Source: Rosenbergiella collisarenosi
GTDB taxonomy: Bacteria; Pseudomonadota; Gammaproteobacteria; Enterobacterales; Enterobacteriaceae
Direction of reading: 5' to 3'
NCBI RefSeq assembly: GCF_018494085.1
Contig: NZ_JABBFP010000006.1
Span: forward strand, 62,001-126,000
Length of the DNA: 64,000 nt
The notes under the pieces were generated by a model. It had not been told where the DNA came from. It did no database searches and saw only the letters and a program-made list of their open reading frames with translations. Made by a program: the position numbers and the translations under genes. Positions 34,319-43,457 of the stretch are shown one piece after another (position 1 is the first letter of the stretch; each line of letters begins with the position of its first letter).

Positions 34319-34879
34319 TCAGTGTGCTGCGTGATATTTTTTAACCGCATCAAGCGCTTTCTGGATATGCTGATCTGGGTTTCTATCTGTGTAGCTCAGC
34401 AAGATTTTACCATCTGGCGCGATGACATAAGAGGTTCGTTCAGACATCGCCTTACCCTGTACCTGCACCGCAGTATGATATTGCGCCGCGACTTTAGCCC
34501 CTGGATCCGCAGCGACCGCAAATTTATCGCGACACTCAACTTTCGAGAACTGGCTAATTTGATCGGTATTCCCGGCCGTCACACCAATGACTGTCGCGCC
34601 CAATTGGGTAAATTTATCGGTAGCTTCGGCGAACTCATGAGCCTCTAAGGTACAGCCCGCAGTAAATGCCGCAGGGAAGAAATAGAGGACTACCGGGCCT
34701 TTTTTAAGGGCTTGTTGAAGAGAGAAATCGAGGGGTTTACCGCCCAGTGCTGCATGCAATTGGAATTGTGGTGCCGCTGCACCCACCGGTAACGCGGCTT
34801 GTGCCGTAAAACTTGCGGCTGCAAAAGCCATTCCCACTCCAGCAACCATCTGGGTAATACGACGTTTAATCATAGTCAT
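34319..34879 (-). CDS. Periplasmic peroxiredoxin (AhpC/TSA/BCP-type)
   Basis: 186 residues with a signal peptide (cleavage near AQA-ALP). VLYFFPAAFTAGCTLEAHEFAEATDKF has the peroxidatic cysteine in a TxxC-like context (TAGC), and SKVECRDKFAVAADPGAKVA supplies a possible resolving cysteine. It would reduce peroxides in the periplasm. The ATG at 34879 has AGGAG seven bases upstream; 34885 and 34873 are alternative starts. It lies between cytochrome b561 and the DsbD-like reductant carrier. Confidence 0.82.
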   Translation of the reverse strand: MTMIKRRITQMVAGVGMAFAAASFTAQAALPVGAAAPQFQLHAALGGKPLDFSLQQALKKGPVVLYFFPAAFTAGCTLEAHEFAEATDKFTQLGATVIGVTAGNTDQISQFSKVECRDKFAVAADPGAKVAAQYHTAVQVQGKAMSERTSYVIAPDGKILLSYTDRNPDQHIQKALDAVKKYHAAH

Positions 34880-34981
34880 CTCCATACTCCTGTAGAATTA
34901 ATGTAATAAGTTTAGTTAACCTTACTGACTAATTCGCTCTAAAGAGTAAAAAGTTGCGCAAGGAGATAAAAAAATTTTCGA

Positions 34982-35506
34982 TTATTTTCCCCACAGCCGC
35001 ATGGCCCGCAGAGTGTTATCTTTTTTAATCACATGATGATACAGCGCCGCCAAGGTATGTGCCGCAATTAACCAATAGCCAAGCTGCGCGAGGTCCACAT
35101 GCCATGACATCAGGTTTTTGGCTAAGGCAAGGTTCGGCGTATCGGTAATCGGCATCGCAAACCCTAACCATGACCACTCCCGCCCCCGAAAGTAACGCGC
35201 GGTAAGACTCAGCAGCGGTAAGGTGATAAATAAGAGGTATAACAGCCCATGACCCCACTGCGCCAACCGAGATTGCCCGCTAGGCTGAGTCATGTTCAGC
35301 GCGCGTTTACTTCGTAAGAAGACCCGCGTGAGCATCATGATCAGTACGCTCATCCCCGCATAAACATGGGTAATCGCGACCACTTTTCGCTGCCCCGGTG
35401 TGAAGTCAATCCACGAGCGCGACTCAATACTGCCGTAAGCCGCCAATAAGGCGAGCAGGGTTAACCAATGAAGCAGACGAATAGCAAAAGAGTAATGGGT
35501 AATCAC
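34982..35506 (-). CDS. Cytochrome b561
   Basis: A 174-residue four-helix membrane cytochrome. Histidines in RLLHWLTLL (helix 1), ITHVYAGM (helix 2), WHVDLAQLGYWLIAAHTLAALYHH (helices 3-4) provide the two axial haem pairs of the YodB/CybB family. It moves electrons between the quinol pool and periplasmic acceptors or superoxide. It is the first gene of the redox operon; the 95-base gap before it should hold the ECF-dependent promoter. Confidence 0.88.
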   Translation of the reverse strand: MITHYSFAIRLLHWLTLLALLAAYGSIESRSWIDFTPGQRKVVAITHVYAGMSVLIMMLTRVFLRSKRALNMTQPSGQSRLAQWGHGLLYLLFITLPLLSLTARYFRGREWSWLGFAMPITDTPNLALAKNLMSWHVDLAQLGYWLIAAHTLAALYHHVIKKDNTLRAMRLWGK

Positions 35507-35602
35507 GGTTATCGACCTAGCCTAAATGTTTTCCTTAACATCGCTTACCCTTAGGCCAAGGTCAAGTCATCCCTGCACCGCATTAAAAAACCTAGTCGGG
35601 GG

Positions 35603-36214
35603 TTATACGTGCGGGCAGGCGGCAGTCGAAGTCAGTTGTGCCAGCGCTTCCTGCAAGAATGTCCAGGCCACTAACTGCTGTTGGTACCGCCCCGCTGCGC
35701 CCGGCAACCTGACACCGTAATGCTGTAAACGGTAGGCCAACACGGCATAGAAAGCATCGACGGCCGTCGGTTTCTCGCCCTGATAAAAAGCCCCCTCGGC
35801 CCCCGCGAATAGAGTTGTCACTCGCGCGATTTCGGCGGTTTGCGCGGGAGAAAATACAATTAACGGGCTGACGTCGGCTAAGGTGAAGGGCATCGTTTGG
35901 CGTAGAGCGCTAAAACCGGCGTGCATTTCGGCACAGAGGCTTCGCGAGAATGCACGTTTACCCTGTTCCGTCGGATAGAGTTTCCCGCCACTCAGTTCAT
36001 TAAGGTACTCAATAATTGCTAAAGAGTCATGGAGACGTAATGTGCCATCCTCGAGGAAGGGAACCAGCCCGGTCGGGCTAAGGGAGCGTAGTTCGCTTTT
36101 ACAGCTCGCGCATTGTAACGCAAATACACGAAGATCTACGGGAAGTTCGGCTATTTTTATACCGATCATCGCTCGCAAAGACCATGTTGAGTCTGTCCCC
36201 ACTGATAACTGCAT
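35603..36214 (-). CDS. Glutathione S-transferase (zeta/MaiA-like)
   Basis: 203 residues. An N-terminal thioredoxin-fold domain has the cis-proline site PTGLVPFLED and the glutathione-binding DSLAIIEYLNE; the helical C-terminal domain follows. The ATG at 36214 has AGGAG upstream. It lies 88 bases after paaY on the same strand, with no terminator seen between. The S-x-A active-site serine is not clear at the N-terminus (TDSTWSLRA is the likely site). The substrate is unknown; a maleylacetoacetate-isomerase-like role is possible. Confidence 0.75.
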   Translation of the reverse strand: MQLSVGTDSTWSLRAMIGIKIAELPVDLRVFALQCASCKSELRSLSPTGLVPFLEDGTLRLHDSLAIIEYLNELSGGKLYPTEQGKRAFSRSLCAEMHAGFSALRQTMPFTLADVSPLIVFSPAQTAEIARVTTLFAGAEGAFYQGEKPTAVDAFYAVLAYRLQHYGVRLPGAAGRYQQQLVAWTFLQEALAQLTSTAACPHV

Positions 36215-36302
36215 CACAACGCTCCTAAGCTGATAATGTTTCAGCTACTTTACACGCTATTTAGCCCCGTCACACACGAGTGATGGCTTAGGTGCGAAAG
36301 GG

Positions 36303-36908
36303 TTAGGATTTGCGTGCCTCAGCGAGGGATTGATGGGGATCGGTAAAATGAATACGCGGATGATCGGTATCTAGGTCACGCAGTGGCTCGACTTCGCGTA
36401 GCGTTTGCTGAGAACGGGTCACCAGTTGATGATACTGCTCGGTACCGGCGCGTTTCCATGCCAACTCCTGACTCGACAACGTCCGTACCACTTTGGCGGG
36501 AGAGCCTAAAATTAATTGATTGGCGGCATAACTCGCCCCAGCTTTCACAAAGGAGGCCGCCCCGACAATACAGTTTTCACCAATCTCTGCGGCATCCATG
36601 ATCACGGCGTTCATCCCTACCATCGCATTACGGCGGATGATGCACCCATGTAACACGGCACAGTGACCAATATGGCCATCTTCTTCAACCACCGTATCCT
36701 GGTCAGGGAAACCATGCATAACACAATTATCTTGGATATTAGCGCCACGTTTAACGACAATACGCCCAAAATCGCCCCTTAAACTAGCATTCGGGCCGAT
36801 ATAAACCCCCGCCTCAATAATGACATCGCCAATCAACACGGCGGTGGGATGGATATAACTGTCGAGTGACACCACAGGGGTCACCCCGTCTATCTGATAA
36901 AAGGGCAT
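36303..36908 (-). CDS. paaY: PaaY, gamma-carbonic-anhydrase-fold thioesterase
   Basis: 201 residues from the ATG at 36908 ([13 protein letters not shown]). The left-handed beta-helix repeats ([23 protein letters not shown]) and the histidines in CVMHGFP and [11 protein letters not shown] mark the gamma-class fold. PaaY is thought to hydrolyse stalled CoA esters of the phenylacetate pathway. It follows paaX by ten bases, as in E. coli. With paaI absent here, it may be the only dedicated thioesterase of the pathway. Confidence 0.9.
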   Translation of the reverse strand: MPFYQIDGVTPVVSLDSYIHPTAVLIGDVIIEAGVYIGPNASLRGDFGRIVVKRGANIQDNCVMHGFPDQDTVVEEDGHIGHCAVLHGCIIRRNAMVGMNAVIMDAAEIGENCIVGAASFVKAGASYAANQLILGSPAKVVRTLSSQELAWKRAGTEQYHQLVTRSQQTLREVEPLRDLDTDHPRIHFTDPHQSLAEARKS

Positions 36909-36918
36909 CAGAGCGCTC

Positions 36919-37845
36919 CTAGTCGGCGAGCAATCCGCCGAAACGTTGATAATAACTGCTGGCCGGAAGAGGTAAGTCGCCGACAGAGTTTTCACCCTTT
37001 TCGCTGAGGAACTGTAGCGCGCCGGGTGATGTACGTTGATAAATATTGATAAAGAGTTGACGAGCCGTTTGGCCTGACCAATGGCTCGGTAATAATTCTT
37101 GCGGCAACATCGGGTCACGTAATGTTATGCGACGGTAGCAATCCACCACTAGCAATTGCAGATGAAAACAGCGTTCTGCAGTAAGCTCTTCGTCTTTAGC
37201 GTCTTTAAGTAAACGCTGTAACGGTCGGAAGGTTTCAATAAACCCTTCCAGTCGCTGATTTTTCTCGGTCAGCTGCCAACACTCCTCAACTCGCGCCCGT
37301 AACGCCGCCCGCGATAAGGCTAGCGGAGAGGTCGCCTCAAAGCAGATAACGTTTTCCGCGACACCGGCTTCAAATAAGAGAGCTTGCACCTCAGCGAGAT
37401 TCTGTGAGGGCGACGCCATTAAACTCGGGGCTAACACACCAAAACCCTGCCAAATTAGCTGTTTTTTGACATCGAGTAAGGTCTTGCGCTCTAGGCCCTC
37501 AGAGAGTAACAGTAGCCACTTTCCATCCCATGCCGGTTGTTCGGTACAGTAAATTTTATGCTCTGCTCGGCGGGTAATACGCGCCCCTTTCTCACTGAGG
37601 CGATAAAAGCTGCGCCGCCCCAAGCGGGTCACGTCTAACCACTCCTCTTTATGAAGACGGAAGAGTGACGTACGAATAAATCGCTCACCAAATCCAAGCC
37701 CTTCAAAGAGTGCGGTCAGACTTGCAATACTGATCTCACTCCCTCGATGGGCCAGTGCATCACCGTAAAATGACGAAATCAGTGAGGTGCCGCTAACGGG
37801 TAACGCGGCAACCGCCTGCTGGATAAAGCTCTCAATCTTATTCAT
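36919..37845 (-). CDS. paaX: Phenylacetate catabolism repressor PaaX
   Basis: A 308-residue PaaX-family regulator. A winged helix-turn-helix fills about 1-85 ([53 protein letters not shown]). The middle domain ([13 protein letters not shown]) and C-terminal domain ([27 protein letters not shown]) follow. It represses paaZ and paaA until phenylacetyl-CoA binds. It lies between paaK and paaY on the - strand. Confidence 0.95.
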   Translation of the reverse strand: MNKIESFIQQAVAALPVSGTSLISSFYGDALAHRGSEISIASLTALFEGLGFGERFIRTSLFRLHKEEWLDVTRLGRRSFYRLSEKGARITRRAEHKIYCTEQPAWDGKWLLLLSEGLERKTLLDVKKQLIWQGFGVLAPSLMASPSQNLAEVQALLFEAGVAENVICFEATSPLALSRAALRARVEECWQLTEKNQRLEGFIETFRPLQRLLKDAKDEELTAERCFHLQLLVVDCYRRITLRDPMLPQELLPSHWSGQTARQLFINIYQRTSPGALQFLSEKGENSVGDLPLPASSYYQRFGGLLAD

Positions 37846-37905
37846 AACGTCCGATTCGTTGAATAACTCGACATCTGGCCATCATAGCATAAGCACCGAT
37901 CAGCC

Positions 37906-39222
37906 TTAGCCGTTCGCCACTAATTTTCGTAAATCAAAGACTCGACAAGCTTTACCTTCAGAGCGTGGAAGGCTGCCGCAATTGACGATGACCACTTCAG
38001 TGGTAATGCCAATCATCGCCTTAATTTGGTGGCAGAGTAATTGCCCGACCTGTAATCGCTGTTCGGGGGAGAGGTGAAGAAATTGCTGTTTGATTTCGAC
38101 ACGGATTGCCAACGCATCCAGATGCCCGCGACGATTAATTTCCAGTTGATAGTGAGGCGATAGCGCCTCGACTTTCAAAATTTCCTCCTCAATTTGAGAA
38201 GGGAAAACGTTCACGCCCCGGACAATCAGCATATCGTCGCTACGCCCAGTGATCCGGTCCATCCGACGCATGGTGCGAGCGGTACCGGGCAGTAACCGAG
38301 TCAGGTCTCGGGTACGATAACGAATAATCGGTAAGGCTTCTTTGGTTAAACTGGTAAATAACAATTCCCCCAGTTCGCCATCGTCCAGCGCACTGCCGTC
38401 AAGCGGGTTAACAATCTCAGGGAAAAAATGGTCTTCCCAAATGGTAGGGCCGTCACGCGTTTCCAGACACTCCATCGCAACCCCTGGCCCCATAACTTCC
38501 GATAAGCCGTAGATGTCTAACGCCGTGATCCCGAGTCGCTGCTCAATTTCATGGCGCATCGCCAGGGTCCAAGGTTCTGCCCCGAAGACCCCCACGCGCA
38601 ACGAACATTGTCGAGCATCCCCACCATACTGCTTCTCTAACTCTTCAATCAGGTTTAAACAGTAAGAGGGGGTGACCATAATTATATCGGGCTGAAAATC
38701 ACGGATTAACTGTGCCTGCTTCTCGGTTTGCCCCCCAGACATCGGGATAACCGTCGCCCCTAAGCGTTCTGCGCCGTAGTGCGCACCAAGCCCGCCGGTA
38801 AATAGCCCATAGCCATATGCGATATGAATTTTATCCTTAGCCGTGCCCCCTGCCGCCCGCAGGGAGCGGGCGACGATATCCGCCCAGGTATTGATATCTC
38901 GATGGGTATACCCGACGACCGTGGGTTTACCGGTCGTGCCAGACGAGGCATGGATCCTGACCACCTGTTCCATCGGCACCGCGAAAGTATCGAAGGGGTA
39001 GTTATCCCGCAGATCCTGTTTCGTGGTACAGGGAAATTTTTTAATATCCTCAAGCTGGGTAAAGTCATCTGGATGCACCCCAGCCGCATCAAATTTTCGC
39101 CGATACATCGGGACATTTTGATAAGCATGGGTCAATGTCCATTTCAGCCTTTGGGTTTGTAACGCCCGTAATTCATCAATGGACGCCGTTTCAATCGCTT
39201 CTAGTTGGATTTTCGTTGTCAT
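37906..39222 (-). CDS. paaK: Phenylacetate-CoA ligase PaaK
   Basis: A 438-residue ANL-superfamily ligase, close to E. coli PaaK (437). The P-loop is SSGTTGKPT, the adenylate site GLSEVMGPGVAMEC, and the hinge region RIRYRTRDL with GRSDDMLIVRG. It activates phenylacetate to phenylacetyl-CoA using ATP. The ATG at 39222 (MTTKIQ) fits the family; an earlier in-frame start would overlap paaJ. Confidence 0.96.
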   Translation of the reverse strand: MTTKIQLEAIETASIDELRALQTQRLKWTLTHAYQNVPMYRRKFDAAGVHPDDFTQLEDIKKFPCTTKQDLRDNYPFDTFAVPMEQVVRIHASSGTTGKPTVVGYTHRDINTWADIVARSLRAAGGTAKDKIHIAYGYGLFTGGLGAHYGAERLGATVIPMSGGQTEKQAQLIRDFQPDIIMVTPSYCLNLIEELEKQYGGDARQCSLRVGVFGAEPWTLAMRHEIEQRLGITALDIYGLSEVMGPGVAMECLETRDGPTIWEDHFFPEIVNPLDGSALDDGELGELLFTSLTKEALPIIRYRTRDLTRLLPGTARTMRRMDRITGRSDDMLIVRGVNVFPSQIEEEILKVEALSPHYQLEINRRGHLDALAIRVEIKQQFLHLSPEQRLQVGQLLCHQIKAMIGITTEVVIVNCGSLPRSEGKACRVFDLRKLVANG

Positions 39223-39247
39223 AATGATTGCTCGCAGGTTGATACGT

Positions 39248-40453
39248 TCATACACGCTCAAGAATCAGGGCGATACCCTGACCCACGCCGACACACATGG
39301 TGCATAAGGCAAAACGCCCGCCACGACGCTGTAACTCATATGCCGCCGCCAAGGCAATACGGACACCACTCATCCCTAGAGGGTGCCCCAAGGCGATCGC
39401 GCCACCATTAGGATTCACATGGGGAGCGTCATCGGCGACGCCCCATTGACGCAGGACCCCTAAGGCTTGTGCGGCAAAGGCCTCATTCAGTTCAATAACA
39501 TCCATGTCGTTAAGGGTTAAGCCCGCCGTATGCAGCACCTTCTGCGTCGCCGAGACCGGTCCTAATCCCATCAATCGTGGTTCTACCCCTGCAGTCGCCA
39601 TGGCGACGACCCGCGCCAGCGGTTGCAGATGTGAGGCAACGGCAGCACGCTCACTGGCAACGATGAGGGCCGCAGCCCCATCATTAATTCCCGACGCATT
39701 CCCGGCGGTCACACTTCCCGCGTGACGGAAGGGAGCTTTTAATCCCGCTAGCTGCTCAGCAGTGGTATTACCACGAGGGTGCTCATCTACAGAAAATACG
39801 TGGGTCGCCCCTCTTTTATCGGTAATATTGACGCCAATGATTTCTTGCGCGAGGTAACCTGCCTGCTGTGCAATGGCGGTACGCTGCTGACTGCGCAAAG
39901 CGAAAGCATCTTGATCGTCACGCGAAATGTTCAGAAATTCAGCCACGTTTTCGGCGGTTTCCGGCATACTCTCGCATCCATATTGCTTCTCAAGCAGCGG
40001 GTTGATAAAACGCCAGCCCATAGTGGTATCAAACATCTCTTGTTGTCGCTGAAAAGGCGTACTCGCTTTCCCCATCACGAAGGGTGCCCGCGACATCGAC
40101 TCTACCCCTCCAGCAATCATCATTTCGCTATCACCCGCACGGATCGCGCGGGCGGCAAAGCCCAGAGCATCCAGGCCGGAGCCACATAAGCGGTTCAATG
40201 TCGTACCCGAAATGTGTGGTGGGAGATTGGCTAATAGTAAAGCCATACGAGCAACGTTACGATTATCCTCCCCCGCCTGATTGGCACAGCCAAGGATGAC
40301 ATCGTCAATACGTTCGAGATCTAACTGCGGCGCGCGTTGCAGTAAGGCCCGCAACGGGATTGCGGCCAAATCATCGGTACGCACCGAGGAGAGTGCCCCA
40401 GCATAACGGCCAATCGGGGTACGGATCCCATCGCAGAGATAGGCTTCAGACAT
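39248..40453 (-). CDS. paaJ: 3-oxoadipyl-CoA / 3-oxo-5,6-dehydrosuberyl-CoA thiolase PaaJ
   Basis: A 401-residue thiolase. The nucleophilic Cys is in NRLCGSGLDALG, the acid/base His in GGAIALGHPLGMSG, and the second Cys in CTMCVGVGQG. It performs the two thiolytic steps that yield acetyl-CoA and succinyl-CoA. Its start overlaps the end of paaH by eight bases, so no paaI gene lies between them, unlike in E. coli. Confidence 0.95.
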   Translation of the reverse strand: MSEAYLCDGIRTPIGRYAGALSSVRTDDLAAIPLRALLQRAPQLDLERIDDVILGCANQAGEDNRNVARMALLLANLPPHISGTTLNRLCGSGLDALGFAARAIRAGDSEMMIAGGVESMSRAPFVMGKASTPFQRQQEMFDTTMGWRFINPLLEKQYGCESMPETAENVAEFLNISRDDQDAFALRSQQRTAIAQQAGYLAQEIIGVNITDKRGATHVFSVDEHPRGNTTAEQLAGLKAPFRHAGSVTAGNASGINDGAAALIVASERAAVASHLQPLARVVAMATAGVEPRLMGLGPVSATQKVLHTAGLTLNDMDVIELNEAFAAQALGVLRQWGVADDAPHVNPNGGAIALGHPLGMSGVRIALAAAYELQRRGGRFALCTMCVGVGQGIALILERV

Positions 40454-41900
40454 GGCTCACCTCCACTGACTGAGTCGAACGTGGGAGCGCGTAGTGGGCA
40501 AGTAATGCTTTTTGCCGCAGAAGAGGACAAGGACGATAGCGCTCTTCGCCATAATAATGCTGTAAGGTTTCGAGTAACGTTAACACTCGGCCCCATCCCC
40601 ATTCGCCGCCCCATGCGAGAGGGCCTTTGGGGTAATTCACGCCAGTTTGCATGGCTATGTCGATGTCCTCTGCACTAGCAATTCCTTTTTGCAGAGCATC
40701 TAAGGCTTCATTAATAATCATTGCCACAGTGCGGCTGACCAACAGTCCAGGGTAGTCGGCAATTATCAATACCGTTTTACCCTGCTGCTGAAAATAGTGC
40801 ACCACGCTTTCGGTTTGTTGACGAGTGTTAGTGCTAGCGGCCGCCAAGACGATAGTGCTGCTCAAGCTGAGGTCATAGACCACCGTCGGTTGCTGATGAC
40901 GAACCGCGAGACAGGTCGCCGTCTCGCCCTCGGTCGGGACCACACTCACCCCATCGACCTCTAGCTTACCTGCCGGATAGACATTCACTTTTTGAACGCG
41001 TGACGCGACGGTTTTCTCGGCGATCACTTCTGGATGCGGCAATGACCAATCATAGACGCCTCGACCCGATTTTTTCCCTAATCGACCGGCGCTCACTAAT
41101 GATTGCTGAGCGAGCGAAGGAAGAAAGCGCCGATCTTGCCAAAAGCCATGATAGACCGAGCAGGTCACCGCGAAATTCACGTCTTGACCAATCAGGTCGG
41201 TCAAGGTGAGCGGCCCCATAGCAAATCCCCCGGCATCACGCAGAGCGCTGTCAATCACTTCGGGCGCCGCGACGCGGTCTTCTAACGCTCGCCACGCTTC
41301 GGCATAAAATGGCCGAGCCACGCGATTGACGATAAATCCCGGTGTAGAGTGGCAGGTCACTGGCTGCTTTCCCCAACGGCGCACTTCATCAACTAACTGT
41401 TGGATTATCGTTTCCGTCGTTTCTACTCCACGAACCACTTCAACCAATTTCATCACCGGTGCCGGATTAAAAAAATGTAGCCCGGCAACACGCTGAGGAA
41501 AGGCTAGATGACGCGCAATATCAGTAATAGAAATAGATGAGGTATTGGAGGTAAAGAGAGTTTTTTCGCTACAAATAGCTTCAAGCTTTTCGAAGAGTTG
41601 CTGTTTTATCTCGAGATTTTCTACCGCAGCCTCAATCACCAGGTCGGCATCCGCTAAATCACTAAGCTGATAAACGGGGATAAGGCTGGCTAAAATCGCC
41701 CCACGTTGAGCAGCCGAGAGCTTACCGCGTTGTAGCCGAGAGTCGAGACGTTGGATAATCCCCTCTATCGCGCCAGTTACCGCGGTAGGATTGATATCGT
41801 AGAGTTTAACCCGCTTTCCCTGTTGGGCAGCGACTTCAGCGATACCGGCACCCATGGTACCGCCACCGATCACTGCCACGGTATGAAGTGTTGTCGTCAT
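40446..41900 (-). CDS. paaH: 3-hydroxyadipyl-CoA dehydrogenase PaaH
   Basis: 484 residues (E. coli 475). The NAD loop is VIGGGTMGAGIAEVAAQ at the start, followed by LFTSNTSSISITDIA and the catalytic His region GLHFFNPAPVMKLVEVV. A second 3-hydroxyacyl-CoA dehydrogenase C-terminal domain repeat follows (GVNYPKGPLAWGGEWG). It oxidises 3-hydroxyadipyl-CoA to the 3-oxo form. The ATG at 41900 (MTTTLH) comes one base before the paaG stop. Confidence 0.95.
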   Translation of the reverse strand: MTTTLHTVAVIGGGTMGAGIAEVAAQQGKRVKLYDINPTAVTGAIEGIIQRLDSRLQRGKLSAAQRGAILASLIPVYQLSDLADADLVIEAAVENLEIKQQLFEKLEAICSEKTLFTSNTSSISITDIARHLAFPQRVAGLHFFNPAPVMKLVEVVRGVETTETIIQQLVDEVRRWGKQPVTCHSTPGFIVNRVARPFYAEAWRALEDRVAAPEVIDSALRDAGGFAMGPLTLTDLIGQDVNFAVTCSVYHGFWQDRRFLPSLAQQSLVSAGRLGKKSGRGVYDWSLPHPEVIAEKTVASRVQKVNVYPAGKLEVDGVSVVPTEGETATCLAVRHQQPTVVYDLSLSSTIVLAAASTNTRQQTESVVHYFQQQGKTVLIIADYPGLLVSRTVAMIINEALDALQKGIASAEDIDIAMQTGVNYPKGPLAWGGEWGWGRVLTLLETLQHYYGEERYRPCPLLRQKALLAHYALPRSTQSVEVSHV

Positions 41901-41901
41901 C

Positions 41902-42687
41902 CTATTCCCCCGTAAACTGTGGTGGACGTTTAGCCAGAAAAGCACTGACCCCTTCTCGATAATCGCTACTGCGCCCAGCAAGGCGCTGAAAGTCACGCTC
42001 AACGTCGAGCTGCTGCGCGAGGGTGTTCGTCTCCGCGGCGCGAAGCGCTTGCTTAATCAGCCCCAATCCGTAGGTCGGTTGTCTGGCCAAATGCTGAGCG
42101 AGTTGCTCCACCGTCGCTGAAAATTCTGAGTCATCAACCACCTGCCAAATCATCCCCCAGGCTTCAGCTTGTTCAGCACTGAGCTTGCCACCTAATAAGG
42201 CCAATCCCGCAGCGCGTGCACGGCCTGCCAGTCGTGGTAACAACCATGTTCCACCGCTGTCAGGAACCAGTCCTAGGCGGCTGAATGCCATCACGAAACT
42301 GGCTTGGCGACTGGCTACGACGATGTCACAACCTAAAGCCAGCGTGGCACCCGCGCCTGCCGCAACCCCGTTCACTGCCGCGATAACCGGCTTGCGTAGG
42401 GCCGCCAAACGCTTCACCAACGGGTTGTAGAGTTTTTCTACCGAGTCCCCCAAATCCGGCGCCGGACCATTGGGATCGACGTTACGGTCGTTGAGATCTT
42501 GTCCAGCACAAAAGCCACGCCCGGCACCGGTAATCACGACACAACGAATGCTTTCATCTTGCTCAGCTTGAGTCAGACACTTCGCCAAGGCTTGGTGCAT
42601 CGCGACATTAAAACTGTTGAGTCGGTCTGGACGATTGAGTGTCAGGGTCATTACCCCCTGCGACACGTCACAGAGTAAGGTCTCCAT
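41902..42687 (-). CDS. paaG: Ring-1,2-epoxyphenylacetyl-CoA isomerase PaaG
   Basis: 261 residues (E. coli 262). A crotonase fold with the oxyanion segments GAGRGFCAGQDLNDR and NGVAAGAGATLALG, and PDSGGTWLLPRLAG. It isomerises the ring epoxide to an oxepin and also moves the double bond later in the pathway. The ATG at 42687 aligns with E. coli PaaG; an in-frame GTG at 42696 would overlap paaF. Confidence 0.95.
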   Translation of the reverse strand: METLLCDVSQGVMTLTLNRPDRLNSFNVAMHQALAKCLTQAEQDESIRCVVITGAGRGFCAGQDLNDRNVDPNGPAPDLGDSVEKLYNPLVKRLAALRKPVIAAVNGVAAGAGATLALGCDIVVASRQASFVMAFSRLGLVPDSGGTWLLPRLAGRARAAGLALLGGKLSAEQAEAWGMIWQVVDDSEFSATVEQLAQHLARQPTYGLGLIKQALRAAETNTLAQQLDVERDFQRLAGRSSDYREGVSAFLAKRPPQFTGE

Positions 42688-42689
42688 TT

Positions 42690-43457
42690 CTAGCACCCCC
42701 GATACGAGGCGGGACGCTTCTCGAGGAAGGCAGCAATGCCCTCTTCCCGATCAGCCGTTGCCGCTAATAAAGTGAACAACTGGCGTTCTTGGATCAGCCC
42801 CGCTTGCAGAGGAACCTCTTGCGCCTGTCTTAACGATTGCTTTGCCGCCTGTAATGCTAAGGGGGCATGGCAAGAAAGGGTTTTGGCGAGAGCTAGGGCA
42901 TAGTCCACACAAAGCTCAACCGGATAAATATCGCTGATTAATCCCGCCTGTAACGCCGCCTGCGCCGTAATACTTTCGCCGCTCAGGACCATACGGCTTG
43001 CAAGGGCTTTCCCCACACTGCGAATAAGACGTTGCGTTCCCCCCGCGCCAGGCATAATGCCGAGTTTAATTTCGGGTAAACCAAACTGCGCGTTCTCTCC
43101 CGCCACTGCAAGGTCGCAGAGCAGCACTAATTCGCAGCCCGCCCCCAACGCATAGCCATTTACGGCGGCAACCAGCGGCTTAGGAAAAGCATTGAGGCGT
43201 GCCCATAATTGCGGGCGTAAATCGTTAAAGGTTGCAGGCAGATCTTTCTCTGCCATCTCCCGTAGGTCGGCCCCTGCGGCAAAAAAACGCGTATTGCCGG
43301 TGATCACGCAAGCCGTAATAGCTGCGTCATTCGCTGTCGCTTCTAACGCCTCAGCAAGCTGTTGTAAGGTGGCATTATCTAACGCGTTACGCGCCTCAGG
43401 TCGGTCAAGGGTGATTAGCAACACTTTGTCGTATTGAGTTAGGATAAGTTGGCTCAT
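42690..43457 (-). CDS. paaF: 2,3-dehydroadipyl-CoA hydratase PaaF
   Basis: A 255-residue crotonase. The oxyanion hole is TRFFAAGADLREMAE and NGYALGAGCELVLLCD, and the catalytic Glu is in GIMPGAGGTQRLIR. It hydrates 2,3-dehydroadipyl-CoA to 3-hydroxyadipyl-CoA. Its start overlaps paaE by four bases (ATGA) and it ends just before paaG. Confidence 0.95.
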   Translation of the reverse strand: MSQLILTQYDKVLLITLDRPEARNALDNATLQQLAEALEATANDAAITACVITGNTRFFAAGADLREMAEKDLPATFNDLRPQLWARLNAFPKPLVAAVNGYALGAGCELVLLCDLAVAGENAQFGLPEIKLGIMPGAGGTQRLIRSVGKALASRMVLSGESITAQAALQAGLISDIYPVELCVDYALALAKTLSCHAPLALQAAKQSLRQAQEVPLQAGLIQERQLFTLLAATADREEGIAAFLEKRPASYRGC

